Below, piece after piece: positions 1 to 14,200 of a stretch of 64,000 nt of DNA (its first letter is position 1; each line of letters opens with the position of its first letter). A program made the position numbers and the translations under genes. Source of the stretch: Tetranychus cinnabarinus. Its lineage: Eukaryota; Arthropoda; Arachnida; Trombidiformes; Tetranychidae. The notes under the pieces are model-generated. The model ran no database searches. It worked only from the letters and a program-made list of their open reading frames with translations, and was not told the DNA's origin. The stretch spans positions 1,314,501 to 1,378,500 of the forward strand of contig WHVY01000010.1 of the NCBI GenBank assembly GCA_022266195.1. Reading direction: 5' to 3'.

Positions 1-971
1 GAAAACAAGCAACAATTATCGATTGATTTTGCTTAGGATTTTCAATTCCACCTGCAACTTGATCGTTGAAACATTGAAATTCAATACTAATCTCAACATT
101 TTTACCAATTTTTGTTTCTTTTGCAAACTTTTCTTCTCACTTTCATTCCATTTTGGATTCCAATTAACTGTATTTACTTTTCAATGGTCAAAGTTGGCTT
201 CAATCTCAGATTCCATGAGCTTTGTTATTGAACAAAAGTTTTGCTTTTCTTACCAAACTTCTTAACCATTTGTTGTCAAATCTCATCCATTTCATGTTAT
301 TCCTTGAAATAAACTAAAAAAACACAATTTTGCTCAATTTTGAAACAAAAAGGAAATCCGATTTAAAACAAACTCAACTTCCTATTCACACTAATCTTGA
401 ACAAGCAGACATCGTTCAGAGTTCAACAGCCAATCGACAGAAAATTTTGTCTCGAAATGATTTAAGAAACAAAGCTCGATATGAAACAATGGCTAAGGAA
501 CAACAATTTGAAGAAAAGAATGAAAAACAAAAGATGAAAATGATGAAAATTTTCTCAAGTTCATCTTGTTATCAAGAAGAACAAAGATTATTTTGAAATG
601 TTTTACTTTACAGCGAAACTTGTTGAAAGAAATAAAGTAATCCTGTCAGGTTTAAATGGAAGGAAAACATTTTCTCATGAAACTTGTGAAAACAATTTCA
701 TTGAGAATCACATTTGTTTAGTCGATAAGTGTAAAAAGACATTCACAGAAAGTGTCAACAGAGATTCAAAATGTTTCAATCTTTATAACTTTCAAATTCA
801 CTGATCAGATGAACGATAAAAGGAAGAAACAAGACTTCAATTTGTTTTCTTTCAACAGAAAAATTGATCATCAGCTCAGAGAATTTCAATTCTTTTCTAA
901 ATTTCATGCTTTTCACTATTGTCTAGTTACATAATTTTCACTCCATTGACTGTGTTAATTGCTTTATCTTC
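1..971. other. Left edge, no confident gene
   Basis: Short open frames occur on the plus strand (330-596 and 598-804, in different frames). Their peptides are lysine/asparagine-rich, lack a recognisable domain and are not joined by convincing splice sites. I regard them as chance frames in AT-rich DNA, or at most a decayed gene. Confidence 0.4.
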
Positions 972-973
972 TA

Positions 974-1764
974 AGGTATGAACAGTAATGTTTTGGACTA
1001 ATTTTTCAAAATTTAATTGCGACAGTTAGACTAGACTTACAGGCACCATGTAATCGTCAAAATGAAGCTAAACTTTTCAACATGTTGTGAAAAAATTAAT
1101 TAATTTTGATCAAAAAATGTCGAGTTATGGCCTTAAATAGACAAAGGCGTCAAAATCTGATTTTACCTTTCGTCAAAAACCATATATTTTCAATGGAAAA
1201 GAGACTTTTCAAAAAACGACTTAAATTTCGAATATTTCAAGTGTATACTTCCAAATAAAAAGATCAGAAGGTCACTTTTCTTCTGCCGATGAAGTTCTGA
1301 TCTTTTATTTGAGAATAATCTCTTGAAATATTCGAAATCTGCGTCCTTTTCTTCCTAAGGTCCTTTTTCAATCCGCGAAAAATCTCGTTTTTTATCAAAC
1401 GTCCGCGGAATTCAGTCTCAATGTTGACCTGAATCTTTCAATCGATCTATATCGAATTATATTAGGTGAATTACTTCCCTTTAAACAAATTTGAGACCAA
1501 ATTTGGCCATTTTTCGATTCTCCAGAAACCTGGTATTAATTTGAAAAATATATGGTTTTTGACGAAAGGTAAAATCAGATTTTGACGCCTTTGTCTATTT
1601 AAGGCCATAACTTGACATTTTTTGATCGAAATTAATTAATTTCTTCACAACATGTTGTTGAAAAGTTTAACTCTATTTTGTTCAATGAATGGTGCCTTTA
1701 AGTCTAATATAACTGTCGCAATTAAATTTTGAAAAATTAGTCCAAAACATTACTGTTCATACCT
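974..1764. mobile_element. Foldback / MITE-like element with ~220-bp terminal inverted repeats
   Basis: The left arm (about 974-1196) reappears as its reverse complement at about 1541-1764, with only scattered mismatches and small indels. The outer ends read AGGTATGAACAG and CTGTTCATACCT, and each is bordered by TA (972-973 and 1765-1766), as expected for a Tc1/mariner-type TA target duplication. A second, nested inverted repeat lies in the middle (about 1225-1269 against 1294-1338), so most of the unit could fold into one long hairpin. No transposase-like reading frame is present, so it would be non-autonomous. It lies inside, or downstream of, the minus-strand tetraspan gene. Confidence 0.85.
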
Positions 1765-1767
1765 TAG

Positions 1768-4700
1768 TCCACTCGGTCTAAATAACAATTCCTATTCATA
1801 AATCCATGAGATAATCTATTTGATAATATTGTAATAATTGATAACAATTACAATCATTCCGAGTGTTGTCAACCTTTTAACTCCGATTCGCCAAATTCTG
1901 TTCCATTTCTGGTATTTATCGTTCTGTTGTAGATTTATTATTATACAATCAATAAGAATGTTCTGACTATTTGAAATGTGTTGTTATTAATCCAGGGATT
2001 TGCTAGATAACTGATACTTGATCCTAATTTGAATAGAGTTTCAGATTAAAAACTTGACTCATGAACTTTTCTTCTGAATTTTAATCCATTTACATGTTCA
2101 GTCTTAGAGACAGAGATAAACAGATGAAAACAAACATCAAGAGTCAGTTTAAAATGCTTATTTTTGATGTTTCCAATGATCGCTTGAATACAATGAAATT
2201 CAGTATTTTATTGGAAACAATTTTTTTCTTTCTGAAATTCCGTGAAAATTTCCATTATCTGTTTCTATCGAAATGAGACTTTTTTAATGCTCATAACTTG
2301 TGGTTAACCTTAAAGGTCTAATAGTAACTCGATGGACTGAGTTTACTAAACCGTATTTTGTGGACAAACTCGATCTTTAACGAGCAGAGAAGTTTGATTA
2401 AAGATTAAAGGTGAAATGGTTTTACCACATAATCTGAGTTTAAGAAAGTTAAGCTTTTTGATAGAAACTCAGTTCATTCTAACGAATCTCAACATTCAGG
2501 AATTGAATACTGAACTGAATATAATCTTGTGATTCTTATCTAAATTTTGACTCATTTTGACTAAATGTATCAAATGTGTTACAAAACCTTTCAACTTGAT
2601 CCAACCACCAAAGACAGACAATCCAGGAAATGATTAAGTTTGCTTATTGAAAAGAATCAACGTGATTCTGAGATGAGATTCACACCTTATCCAGGTTGGG
2701 AGAAACGTCGAAACTTGATAACTGATATTTACCAATCCCAGTTGGAGTAAATATTCACACGCAAATGGAATGATTAATGAAACATATTCAATTCTGTAAC
2801 ATGTTTACACTGAAGCGAATTGTCACAACCAAATGATTGATAATAACTACTTTTAAATGAGATATTATCAATATGATTATCAATAACCACAACAATGATT
2901 CATCATTATTCATCATTATTCAACCCAAAATTGATAACCAAATGGAAAGAGCATTTCATCTTGAAGGATAGAAAAAAGTTATTTTCTCTCATTCTGTTAA
3001 TTTCACCATTTCTTGATCATCAACTTCTGTTATCATGTTCACCCTTGCGAAATGCTGAGCACTTTTTTCCTCTTTCATTCCCTTCTATCCACAATTGTCT
3101 TGATTCCGTTTCACCATAAATCATCTGTAATGAAACAAGTTCAGAAAGAAGAAAAAGAAGAAGAAAAAAGATGAATCCAGAATCACAGTTATCATTATCT
3201 TAACCGTTTTCACTAAACCAGATTCATCCGTTTTCACCTCCCAGTAAATTCATATGCTATCACTGATTACAATCAAACTTAACATCAAACATTCACTTTA
3301 CCATTTTTTGCAACTCAAACCAATTAGAGTTAACCTTTTATCTTCAAGATTAATGAACAAGAAAGTAAAATGATTAAACAGCAGCAAAAAGTTCATCATA
3401 ATCATTATGAAACAAAAAGTATGATGAGCTGATGATGAACCAAAGCAAGTCGAGACTCAACCGAATCCAGTAAAAGGTAAGATAAAGAAACCTGGGACAA
3501 TCATTATCATCTCCATAAGGAATCCTTGAAATAAGATAACTTCTGATAATGATTCTGTTTAATTAACTTCATTTAGTTACAATGAAAAAAACTCAACTCA
3601 ACTTGAAAATCAGTGAAACTCCAAGCAAGGATTTGGAGTTTTCACTCCAAATAACTCGTTATAATTGTCTTGTTACTTCAAATTGATAACAAATTGTAAA
3701 GGAAAATAATTGATTTGATAAAAGATTGAAATTAATTTTATTGAGATTCATCTTTTGACCATTGACATTACATTAAAATATCTGGTTCTTCCTGAAATGA
3801 CATTCTTACCTTGAAAATGTTGAAGTTCAATTTACTGGAAAAGATATTTCATTTTACTTTAGGCCTTCAATTGTTATTATTTTTGGGTAAAAGTATTAAA
3901 GTTTTACTTTGTATAATTTTAATAAGACCAAACATTAAATTGTTTAAAATGCATATTTACAAAATACTATTGATTAATGTTTTTGTGATTACATCTAAAT
4001 ATTAAAGGCATCACTGAGACAGCTTATTGTGAAGCAAAAAAAGTCATTTTCAATAAACATTGAACATTTCAAAATGTAACTCGATTGCGTTCAACATTAT
4101 CTTTATTCCGGTAGATCTCAGTCTTGTTCAATATATTGGCTTTTTTATGCCAGTTTTTGTTTTCATGGTGAAATAAATCAGATTACAAAACTGAATAATC
4201 TCAACTATACTGAATCTACTCTTGTAATGTTAAGCTCAAGATTTGTTTTTCTTCATATCAACATAAAAAAAAGTCTCATTTTCTCATCTTTTTTTTCTGC
4301 CTACTTTTTTCTTCCTCTTCACAAAGCAATATCAGCCCATCAGTTCAACTGTTGAATACACCATGCACCAAGTAAGTAGTTGGATTATGGAACATTCAAA
4401 AAGCCATAAACTGTAATCCGTTGAATCAAAAACAGCCTTTGGTTTCATTCATTACAAGCTTTGAAGATTCTTTTCTCTTCACCTTTTTTTGTTCATGTAA
4501 ATATGAATGTGTAAAAAGATTGAATAGATTTCATTAGTTGCTAAAATGAAGTTGATAGATTCATGGATTGATGCATCTTTCATGAAACAGATTTACGAGC
4601 AAAAATCGTTGAAATGTTACAATAGTTTAACTGAATTTGAAACATTCAATTTTTTGATGCAAATTTTTGCTTCTCCTTCGAGACAAAAAGCATCTTTTAA

Positions 4701-5298
4701 CAGCTTTTTTTGTGCCTTAAAAGACAAGCAACTTTCGCGTGGATCAGATTAACATTTAAAATGAACATTTAAGGACAAAAGTAAATGTTCAACATTCACA
4801 ATGAGATTCGTGTTCAAAATGAAAGTTATTTTCAAAATACAATCTTTTCCATGAAAGTCGAAGTGAATTATTAATTTTAATGAAAAAGTTTGTTTTTCTC
4901 ATAACATGATTCTGTTCAATTTCAAGCCTTTAATTGAATTTTATTGATTGAAATTTACACGATTAACACAATATATTTGACAAATTGAATTGTTTCCAAA
5001 AATAGATGTTGACTTTGAAACGTTGTTGTTAGTATTTTCAATTCACAGTTGAATCAAGATATTGTTAACATATGGCTTCAAGGTGTTCAACATTGTAAAC
5101 TTTAAAATTGGCAAACTCTTATTTATGCTTCGGCAATTCACTGGATTCCATGATTAATATCATTTACTTGTCATAATATTTATAAATGCATAATGACTTT
5201 AAAAGTTACGAGATTTTATGGCAAGAAATAACTTCGCTTGCAAATCCTTTTCATAAAATGATCATTCAAATGAAACACAATTATCGATAAATACTTAC
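1768..5298. other. AT-rich non-coding stretch
   Basis: No exon, RNA gene or repeat was recognised here. It probably belongs to the last intron or 3' region of the minus-strand tetraspan gene, whose final exon I could not find. Confidence 0.4.
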
Positions 5299-8200
5299 AT
5301 TTGCGGAAACGATGATAACATCGGCAATGACCATGGCAAGCATGAATGGATCTGAATTCTGAAAGAAACGATGAAAAGAAAAATGTAAATCATTTCACAA
5401 TCTAAATATTCATTGATAAAATCGTCTTTTGCCATTTCAAAGCAAAAGTTATTCAAGGATTTCTTTTCTTTTCCTACTAATCTGTCTTGATTATGACCAT
5501 GAAATTCAGACTTATAAAGTTTCTTAATACAATGAGAAATATTATGCTGATTATCCCTGCACCATCAAATATCAAATTATTTGACAAATCTTCAATATAA
5601 GAAAAATTGATATCCTTGAGTTTTATCTTTCTGGACAAAATCTTGTTTTATCCGCAAGAACTGCAAGGACTGAGTGTGGCGAAACAATTAAGCACTTTTC
5701 ACCGATAAGCAAGAATATCTGGTCGGTTGAATTGTCCAAAGGTCATTATATTACAACTATCAACGGGGTTATGTCTGGGTAATGCCTACATAGCATAAAC
5801 CTAGGTTCCTAAGACATTGCACCAGAGTAGCTCTTTGCATTGCACTGAAATTTTTTTAACTGAGGTCATTTACATATCAGAAATAAATCAATGAACATGT
5901 GTCACTCTAAGCTAGAAATTTGTACTATTCTAAAGTTTACGTTCATGAACGCAGCTCAAGCCGCTGAAAAAATTGTTCAGTTTATGGACCAATCAAAGGA
6001 TACTTTCTCAATTCCCGTTGATCAAAATTGGTTCAAGAACTGCAAGTAAGATAATTTTAAGCTTGAAGATGAACCAAGATCTGATCTGCCATCTATCGAA
6101 AAAGTGGCCTTAATCTTGGAAAAGGTTGCTTCTGGCCGTCATATCAGTAGATATAGCTATAGATTGATTACAAGACAGTTTCAAACCATTTTGAAAAGGA
6201 TGGTTATTCAAAAAAGCTAGATGTTTGGGTTTCTCATCAACTTAAAATGCAAAATCGATTGAGTTATGTTTCGATTTGCGAATCTCTACTGAAAAGAAAG
6301 TGAATCAAACCTTTCCTAGAAAGAATGATTACAGGTGATGAAATATGGATCTCCTACGATAAAAATGGTCGCAAAAAATCATGGAGTAAGCCGGTGAAGC
6401 CTAAAAATGTAACCTCTAACATATGCAAGAGCGATTTACAAAAATAACCTTTAATGACCTTTTTTTCTCGAAATATAAATCGCAATAATTTATCTGAGAA
6501 ACTTTCATAAAATAATTATCGTGTCTCTAGGTCAACTACGAGCTGAACAATACCCAAAAAACATCGGACGAATTAGCTGTAGAATGTGATTTATCAAAAG
6601 TATTGTAAACTCCAAGGTGTTGAACATGGAGTTGGAATGAAAAGGCAATTGATTACAGCTTTTATTTCATTATTCAACGTCTAACATTATTGGAGTTTCA
6701 ATGAGTGGTGATTATTGTTATCATTATTGAACTGACAGTTGAACAAATGTACAATGTCAATGTCTGATTGATGAGTATTGATGAAAATAATAAACAGAGA
6801 CAAAGCAAACAAGGTAATATCAACAGGGAGTGAAACATGGTGATAATGAACAATATGATTCTTCCAACAGTAAATGTATGAAAATAATCTTTTCCAACGT
6901 GAAACTTTATTCTCCTTTCCTATCAGATTCATGTTTCCAGATCATTAATCAATTCAATGTTTCATCTTTCTAATCACCCAATCAACCAGCAATGTTAACA
7001 CAAACATTTCACTTTCACTTGTTCTCAGGTTTCTCATACAAACCGGTGAAACAACTCCTGAACAAAAAGGTAAAAAAGTGAAAGAAAAATAGAGACTCGA
7101 ATTTTTATTCGAGTTTTGAAGAGTTTAAATTTAATATGCAAATCGTATTCAAACTGGACAATGATTGGCAACTTCAAGTGTACAAGTAATTAAATTTGAC
7201 ACTTTGATTTATTATTAAATTGTTGAACAACTTTGCATAAAATGTTCAAAACTGAAAGAAACATTGAAAAACATTTCAATTGAAGCTAATGCACAAGTCA
7301 CAATCAATAAGAGTAAAGTGTTTCAAAACCCTTTTCTCGTTTATCCGTCAATTCATCAATGTTCAATCATTTTACATATGAAACATTTAAGTCAAAATTC
7401 AGTTGAAACAAAACTGAACAAAATGCTTTGAAAAGTCACAGACGAAAAAAAATAAAAATTCTGTCAACTGAGCTAAAAAAGTCCAAGAAAATCCCTTTTG
7501 ATTGACACTTAATTTACCTTCAATTCATCAATTAACTTTCATGTAAATAGAAAAAAGAAAAGAAAAAAATGAATTTTTTTCGAAAACTTACCGTTCCTTT
7601 AACAGATCGAACCATCATAAAGATAATTATGAATACTTCAAGAACTGTTAAGATTGAAATGGTTGCCATCCAAGGCAACAAAAGGCTAACATTTTCCTGG
7701 AAAATGGAAAAAAGAGAAACCCGAAAAAATCAATTGAACGTTGATTCTTTTAACTCAACTTACCCCACTTATTCCGAGGACCATGATAATTGATGTGACA
7801 ATTGTCAATGCTGACATGATCATTAAACAAAGCACGGAAACAAAAACATCTAAAAAGATGGAAGAAGAAGGAAAAAAAGAGTTAAAAGATGAAACTGAAA
7901 AATTGATCAACATTAATGCTAATCAAGTACCAACACTCTAGTCGTTACCAAACCTCAATATGAAGAAGCAAAAGCAGTCATCTTTATGCAAATGTTTTCA
8001 TGATTAAATTAAGAGTCAAATGAGTAAATATTGAGTCGAGATTTGGTGAAAATTCAGTCGAGATTTCATCAAATTTTACTTTTCCATTTTTTCTCCTTTA
8101 AACTTGATATTATTCTGATATTATTTATTGCAAGAGAAGGCAAAAAATTATTAAATTTTACTCAATTTTCCCTTTAGTCAAATGCAAGCATTGTGCATGT

Positions 8201-11200
8201 AATTCACGTTTCATCCTTTTCTCAGTCAGTCAAACCTAATAACTTTGGATTGTTGCCCAACATTCAAAATGCATCTTGAAAGACATTTTAAGTATGATGA
8301 TCATGGCCATGATTACCATGGTCACATCAAGTGAAAGGTGAAATTTCATGAAGACAATGCGCAGCCAATTGAATGACCATGGATATCATTATCATGTCTT
8401 CAAATTATGAGCCTTCAATTTTCACAACTTCTTTTCCTTCTTCCAGAACTTTTCTTCTTTCCATTTTCCCTTCCAACTCAGTTTTCTGGACAAATTGTTT
8501 TCGCCATTTTCGCTCTTCTCTACACCTTGCTCTTTCCTTTTCATAAGATTTCGACTCTTTTTTTATTCCATCTTTTGCCTTCTCCTCTAGTTTGAGGCAA
8601 AAAAAGCCATTAAATATTATCTATCAATTTTTTGTATGTTCAAGGAAATGTTCATCATCATTTTCATCTGTTTGGAACTTTTTTCAACATCATTCTTCTA
8701 TTCTTCCCTTTTCCCTGCCATTCTAGTTCAACCTTTATGTAGAGATGAAATTCATTAGGAAAATACATGATGACAATAATTAGAGTCAATTTTGTTTTGT
8801 CTTTTATCGGTCATTTTCTCATTCTTTTGGTTCGTCTTATGGTTTCACTGAGATTGCTTTGCTTCTAGCTAAGAACACTTCAGGAAATGTCTTGGTCTGA
8901 ACATTGATGGAATCGCAAGAATGGCAATAATTTTCACTCGATATGAGCTTTAAATTTATCCAAACAGAAAAAGATTTCTAGATTTGCTTTTCGATTCAAC
9001 TTTCAACTTTGCAATCATTTGTTTCATGTTTGACCAGTTTTACAGGAAAAATGTGAAAATGAGCATTTCATTGCTAAAAGCAACTGTGAAATTGATGAGT
9101 TTCTGGAACTAAATGATCTGAAAGTTATTCATCTGCAGAAAGAAACATTCTAGAGTGAACACTTCGAAGTTCAATGGAAACTTTTTTCAACTTTTCTATC
9201 CATGACTGACTGAAACAATTTCAACAATCAGATCATATAACTTTATACGCTATTAGATTACCGACATCGAAAGGATTCTATTTTCGAAGCATATTCTGTT
9301 CGTCTTAAAGGCAAGGAATCTTTGTGAAAAGGTCAACAGAAGAAATTAATTTATTTTTTATCCATTCATTACAATTCGAATGAATACATTCAACTTATTC
9401 TTGTTCATTTTTTTGTTCGCTTTTGTAACGAAATACTTTGCCAGTTATGATGAGTAAATGTTATTATACATTTGAAGCAGTCAGCATTTACGGTACGTGA
9501 TCATGGTTAGGTTGATGATGAGGTTCATTGAGTTGATGCAAAGTGAATCCTCATTTTTCAAGGCTTATCAGCTTAAATTGAATTTAAAATGCATTTTACG
9601 GTTCATTTTGCATCATTGTGACATGTAATTGATGTGGTCATCCATAACTGAATTAGCTAACAATGATAATTCTGAATAATTGGAGTTACTTTCAATTTTC
9701 ATTTTACATTGTAAGCCTTTTCTAGCTTATAGACTTAGTTTACCAAGTTGATTAGGTTTACAATTCATCATTGACCTTTTGCATTATTAGGGAAACAAAC
9801 AAATGAATGTAATTTCAACAAAACCTTTGGAACCATTTTTATGACTTAAGTCGATCCTAAACATTTGACTGCTATTTGTTGGACTTTCTTGACTTAAGAT
9901 TTAATTGACTTGCTCGAGTGATTCAAGGCTACTCTAATCACTAGTTATTGTCCAGAATGGTTCAGACTGATTATTACTTTGACTCGAATTGATTCTGAGG
10001 AAATAAAACATTTCATTCTGTTTGACTGTACTTATATTCAAAAGTATAAAGCCAACTATTGAAGCAAAACCAAATCAAAAGGTACACATCTGAGCTATCA
10101 ATGGTCATGAAATTTCGTTGTCCTCGGGTCAACCGTTCTTAACAATCTGATTGTTCGAGTTATGTCATGCAAATCAATAGTAAAGCACAACTTCATCAAA
10201 CATGAGATAAAATAATAGTCGCTATGCAGAGACATTCAGTGCCTTAGAACGATGTTATTTTGATCACATTTCAGTTCAAGTTCATACATTTTCAATTTTT
10301 TGGATAAACTTCATCATGTTGTGGAGTAAATTGATAAATTTCAGTGAACAATAAGCAAAGTGAATGACTGAAAGGAAAATCAGTTTTAACTGTTTGCTTC
10401 CATTTATAAATATTAATATAAACATTGAATTCATTGAAAGTTTAACCTTAGGCTTTTCACACATATGTGTCAGTCTAGTTGGTAATTCAATTGGTATCTT
10501 GACCAATCCATTCTATTGACCAATAATCTCATGGTTGCCCGCATTTCAATACATTCATGATAATGCCTTGGCATATCGATTCCCAAGTCAACCAGATCAA
10601 CTTTGAGATGAATAATTGAAACTGATTCATTTCAAATCGACTCATTTCGTACTCTGTTGAATCTATTGATAATTCATGTTAATCCCAACATTTCCAATCA
10701 ATATATTGAGCTTTCACCCAACGAACCTCAACTTTTAATGTTATAATAAATTGAATGAAAACTGAAACAACTTTCCAGATTAAACTTGCAATTTAAATTT
10801 CAATTAAATTTGAAGAAAAAAAAGGTTCAACAATCAATCAACTTGGATAATTAATGATGGAAACAAAAGAAGATTATCAAATCTTTGAATCTGAAACAAT
10901 AATCATCTAACAATGTCCAATTATTCCGGAAAGTTGATTGAATCTTGCCATGTCAACAGCTTATTCAAATTACAAAGTTTCATTTCTCTTTTTGTCTTCA
11001 ACTTGAATTGCAATTTGTAAAATGAATGTTCAACTGAAATAAGGTAAAATGAGATTAAATGAGGAAAGCCTTCAATTTTAATACACTTGTATTACTTTGA
11101 GTTTCATCTTTAATAGTAACAGTTTTTTATCCCAATTTATTTGAATACAATTTCCCAGTTGAAATCAATTTAAGGTTGCCTGAACTGCATAGATAGTAAA

Positions 11201-14200
11201 ATTTAAAGCAATTGACGTAAATAAATAAAGGAAAATAAAAAATGATAAAGAACTGAAAATAAGATGAAAAAAGCAATAAAATTCCCTCGTCACTGGTGAG
11301 CTTTCATGAGCAAACAAATTGCCAATGATCAAGAATAGGCTTTAATGCCATCGAAACCAATTTACGAAAAATGTTCAACTTTGGCCGATCATCAATTAAG
11401 ATTTGAGGTTGAAAATGATTGATAAAAGTATCGCAAGGATTGACTGTCAAAGTTGATTGTAACAGTTTGCTTCAGTTGACATGAGTTTGTCAAAATTGAA
11501 ATTTAATTTCACTTTGGATAGAGTTGGCTAATTAAATTGCTGTTATGATTGAATGGGAAAATTGATTTAATTAGCAATGATTTATGAGCAACTTTGAGTT
11601 GGATGAAATGAGATTACTCTGGACTGTGTTGTTCAATGATAAGCAGAATGTTGATTAAAATGGATTATTGGGTGACAATGTTGATACTTACAGAAATCAT
11701 TTTGCATTGAATGAATATTAATTGTTCCAGCCATAAAAATTATAGTGTAAAATATCTGTTGGGAAGTCAATGAGAGAATAGAGTTTAGTTTATCATGAAA
11801 ATATTGAAAAGGAAAATGGGATTAAAGTGATTCTATTAAGAGTGATAATGGTTTTAGGATTATGGAAAAGTGTAATTCAGTTTTCACTGAAAAACAACAG
11901 CAAATAGAGTTGAAGTTGAGTTTAAATTTTACACTTTGATGCTTTATTCAATTATAGCAGGAAAGCAAATTAAATGTTTATTAGCATCAAATCAACTCTT
12001 GTCATAAACCTTTTGTTTATTTTGTTTGAAGTCAAATCAGTTTCAATAATAATGCGAAGTAACCTGGCGATGATCAACATTTGAATTGGTCGAGTCAGTT
12101 CAACTTTTAGTTAGGACTTGAAATAAACTAAATAAAATTCAGTTGGCAATATTTATTGGAATGAAATTAACTTCATCAGAACTATAAAAATATATTTTAA
12201 AAATTTGTATTGAAAGCAGATCGATTTACTCTGTTAGTAATGCAAAATGGGGATTTTGATTGCTGAGTTGATGTCAGTTGATCAACCTTCGGGTTTTTCA
12301 AGAAACGATACTTTTAATGTAAAGGAAATGAAATAACTTAAAAATCTAAATTGGATTTTTAATAATAAAAATGTTCGATTTCATGTTTCGATAATTACAG
12401 AATGAAGATTATGATTATTTAAGCCAGTCCTACGCAAATGTAAAATCAAGTGGTTTGTAATAGTTTTGCTCGCATGTTTATTTCAAGTGTAATTGAAAAT
12501 GCAAATAATTCAATTTTTCAAAATCATTCTTTCAATTCATAATTCATTTTATTTTAATCTTTAAAGAGCTGACTTGAGTTCATCTTGAGCATTGGTGCGT
12601 AATGAAGATGTCAAAGTTCAGTTCGTTCTTGATTATCTATTAATAATTAGTGAACATACTTCACATTTTAGTAAAACAATATCTAACAGAGGATGGATCG
12701 TGAAAAATGGAAACTCAGAGAACATGAAATCGCGGCAATTCCTATTCTAAACTAAGCTCTTGGTTATTTCAAATAATAGCTACTCTGGTGAAATTGAAAT
12801 ACATATTGGAGTTTCAATTCTCATCTCGATCAACTATTAAGCGAGAAACTGTCGCCAACTGCATTACAGCGTTTTCTAATTATATTTTTGTATAATCAAT
12901 CGAAATAGAATGCATTAAAATGAAATTTTATTTGCTCCAAAATCTCACAAAATCCTTATAAATCCAATGTATTTTCATTTAAATAATCATGAAACTAAAT
13001 AAACTAATTGACACGATAACTAGAAAGTCATTTTCTCTCGAGCATGAAATCGAGTAATTGATTGATCTTGAAAGCTCTAAACTCAAACTTGAGCCTAACC
13101 TTTTGAAGACACGAGTATACTCGAGGAAAGATCAACCTACAGAACAATCTTCGGGTTGAAAGAATTTTGACATTTTATAAAATGTCAAACTCATTCTCTG
13201 TCGAGTGATTATAATCACTCGACAGAGAATGAGTACAAATTCTCAGAATATCAAAAGTTCACCTCAGCGTTTTTGAAGCACTCAAATTCCAATCCATATT
13301 GAAAACTGATTCACTGTTACTTCACCACTAAAGCCTCCGAGTTTAATCTTTTTCATCTAATGGAACCTTAGTCACTTGAGCGAAGGGAAAAATTGAGCAA
13401 AATTTTGTTTCAACTTTATTTACACCAAAGATCCAAGCGACTTGATCTAATGCACTTCCAATAATAGCTTTAATAAAACTATTACATCTAGCTGTTATTT
13501 ATAGTTCTAGTCCTAAAATAACGAAATGACCTCAAACATATCATGGAAAAATTGCACCATTTCCAGATAATCTGAACCTAACCAAGAAATTCATTAACAT
13601 CTTATCAACATTATGATTACAATATTAATCAAAAACCAACAGGAGGCTATCATCAGGATGCATATGAGATTCAACGATGGAAGCCTTTTGAAATTTATTT
13701 TATATTTTTTCATTACGATTCAACTTTTCTGAGCAAACATTGAACATGAACCACTGTATTTTGTCAAAATATCAAAACAATGGGACAAAATATTCATCTG
13801 AGTTTCAATAGGAAAATGAGTTAAAACTGTTTCTCTAGATTGTCTTTATGTGAAATAACAGCGAAACTCAAAAGCTTTTCGGAAATCGATCTTTTCACTT
13901 CTTTGATCTGTGGATTGAGCTTGAAATCACCGATCTTGCCAATGAGATTGAGATGCTGTCTAGACCTAACCTAGCCTTTAAAATTGTCATTGATTCAGTC
14001 GTGAAACAAAGACATTTTTAAATTGATTTGAATTGTTTTTTCTGGAAATGTTTCACAAAAACGTGTTGTAAACAATTGAATCAATAAAACTTAGCTATTG
14101 TTGAACCTTTCATACTATCAACATTAAATTGTAAATACTTCTGGGAATGATGATTATCATTTATTTAAAATAACAGAACAATAATTTTCCTGTTTTGTTG

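Noticed and set aside
330..804. Two adjacent plus-strand open frames (88 and 68 codons)
   Set aside because: Different frames, no plausible splice pair between them, AT-driven composition and no recognised motif.
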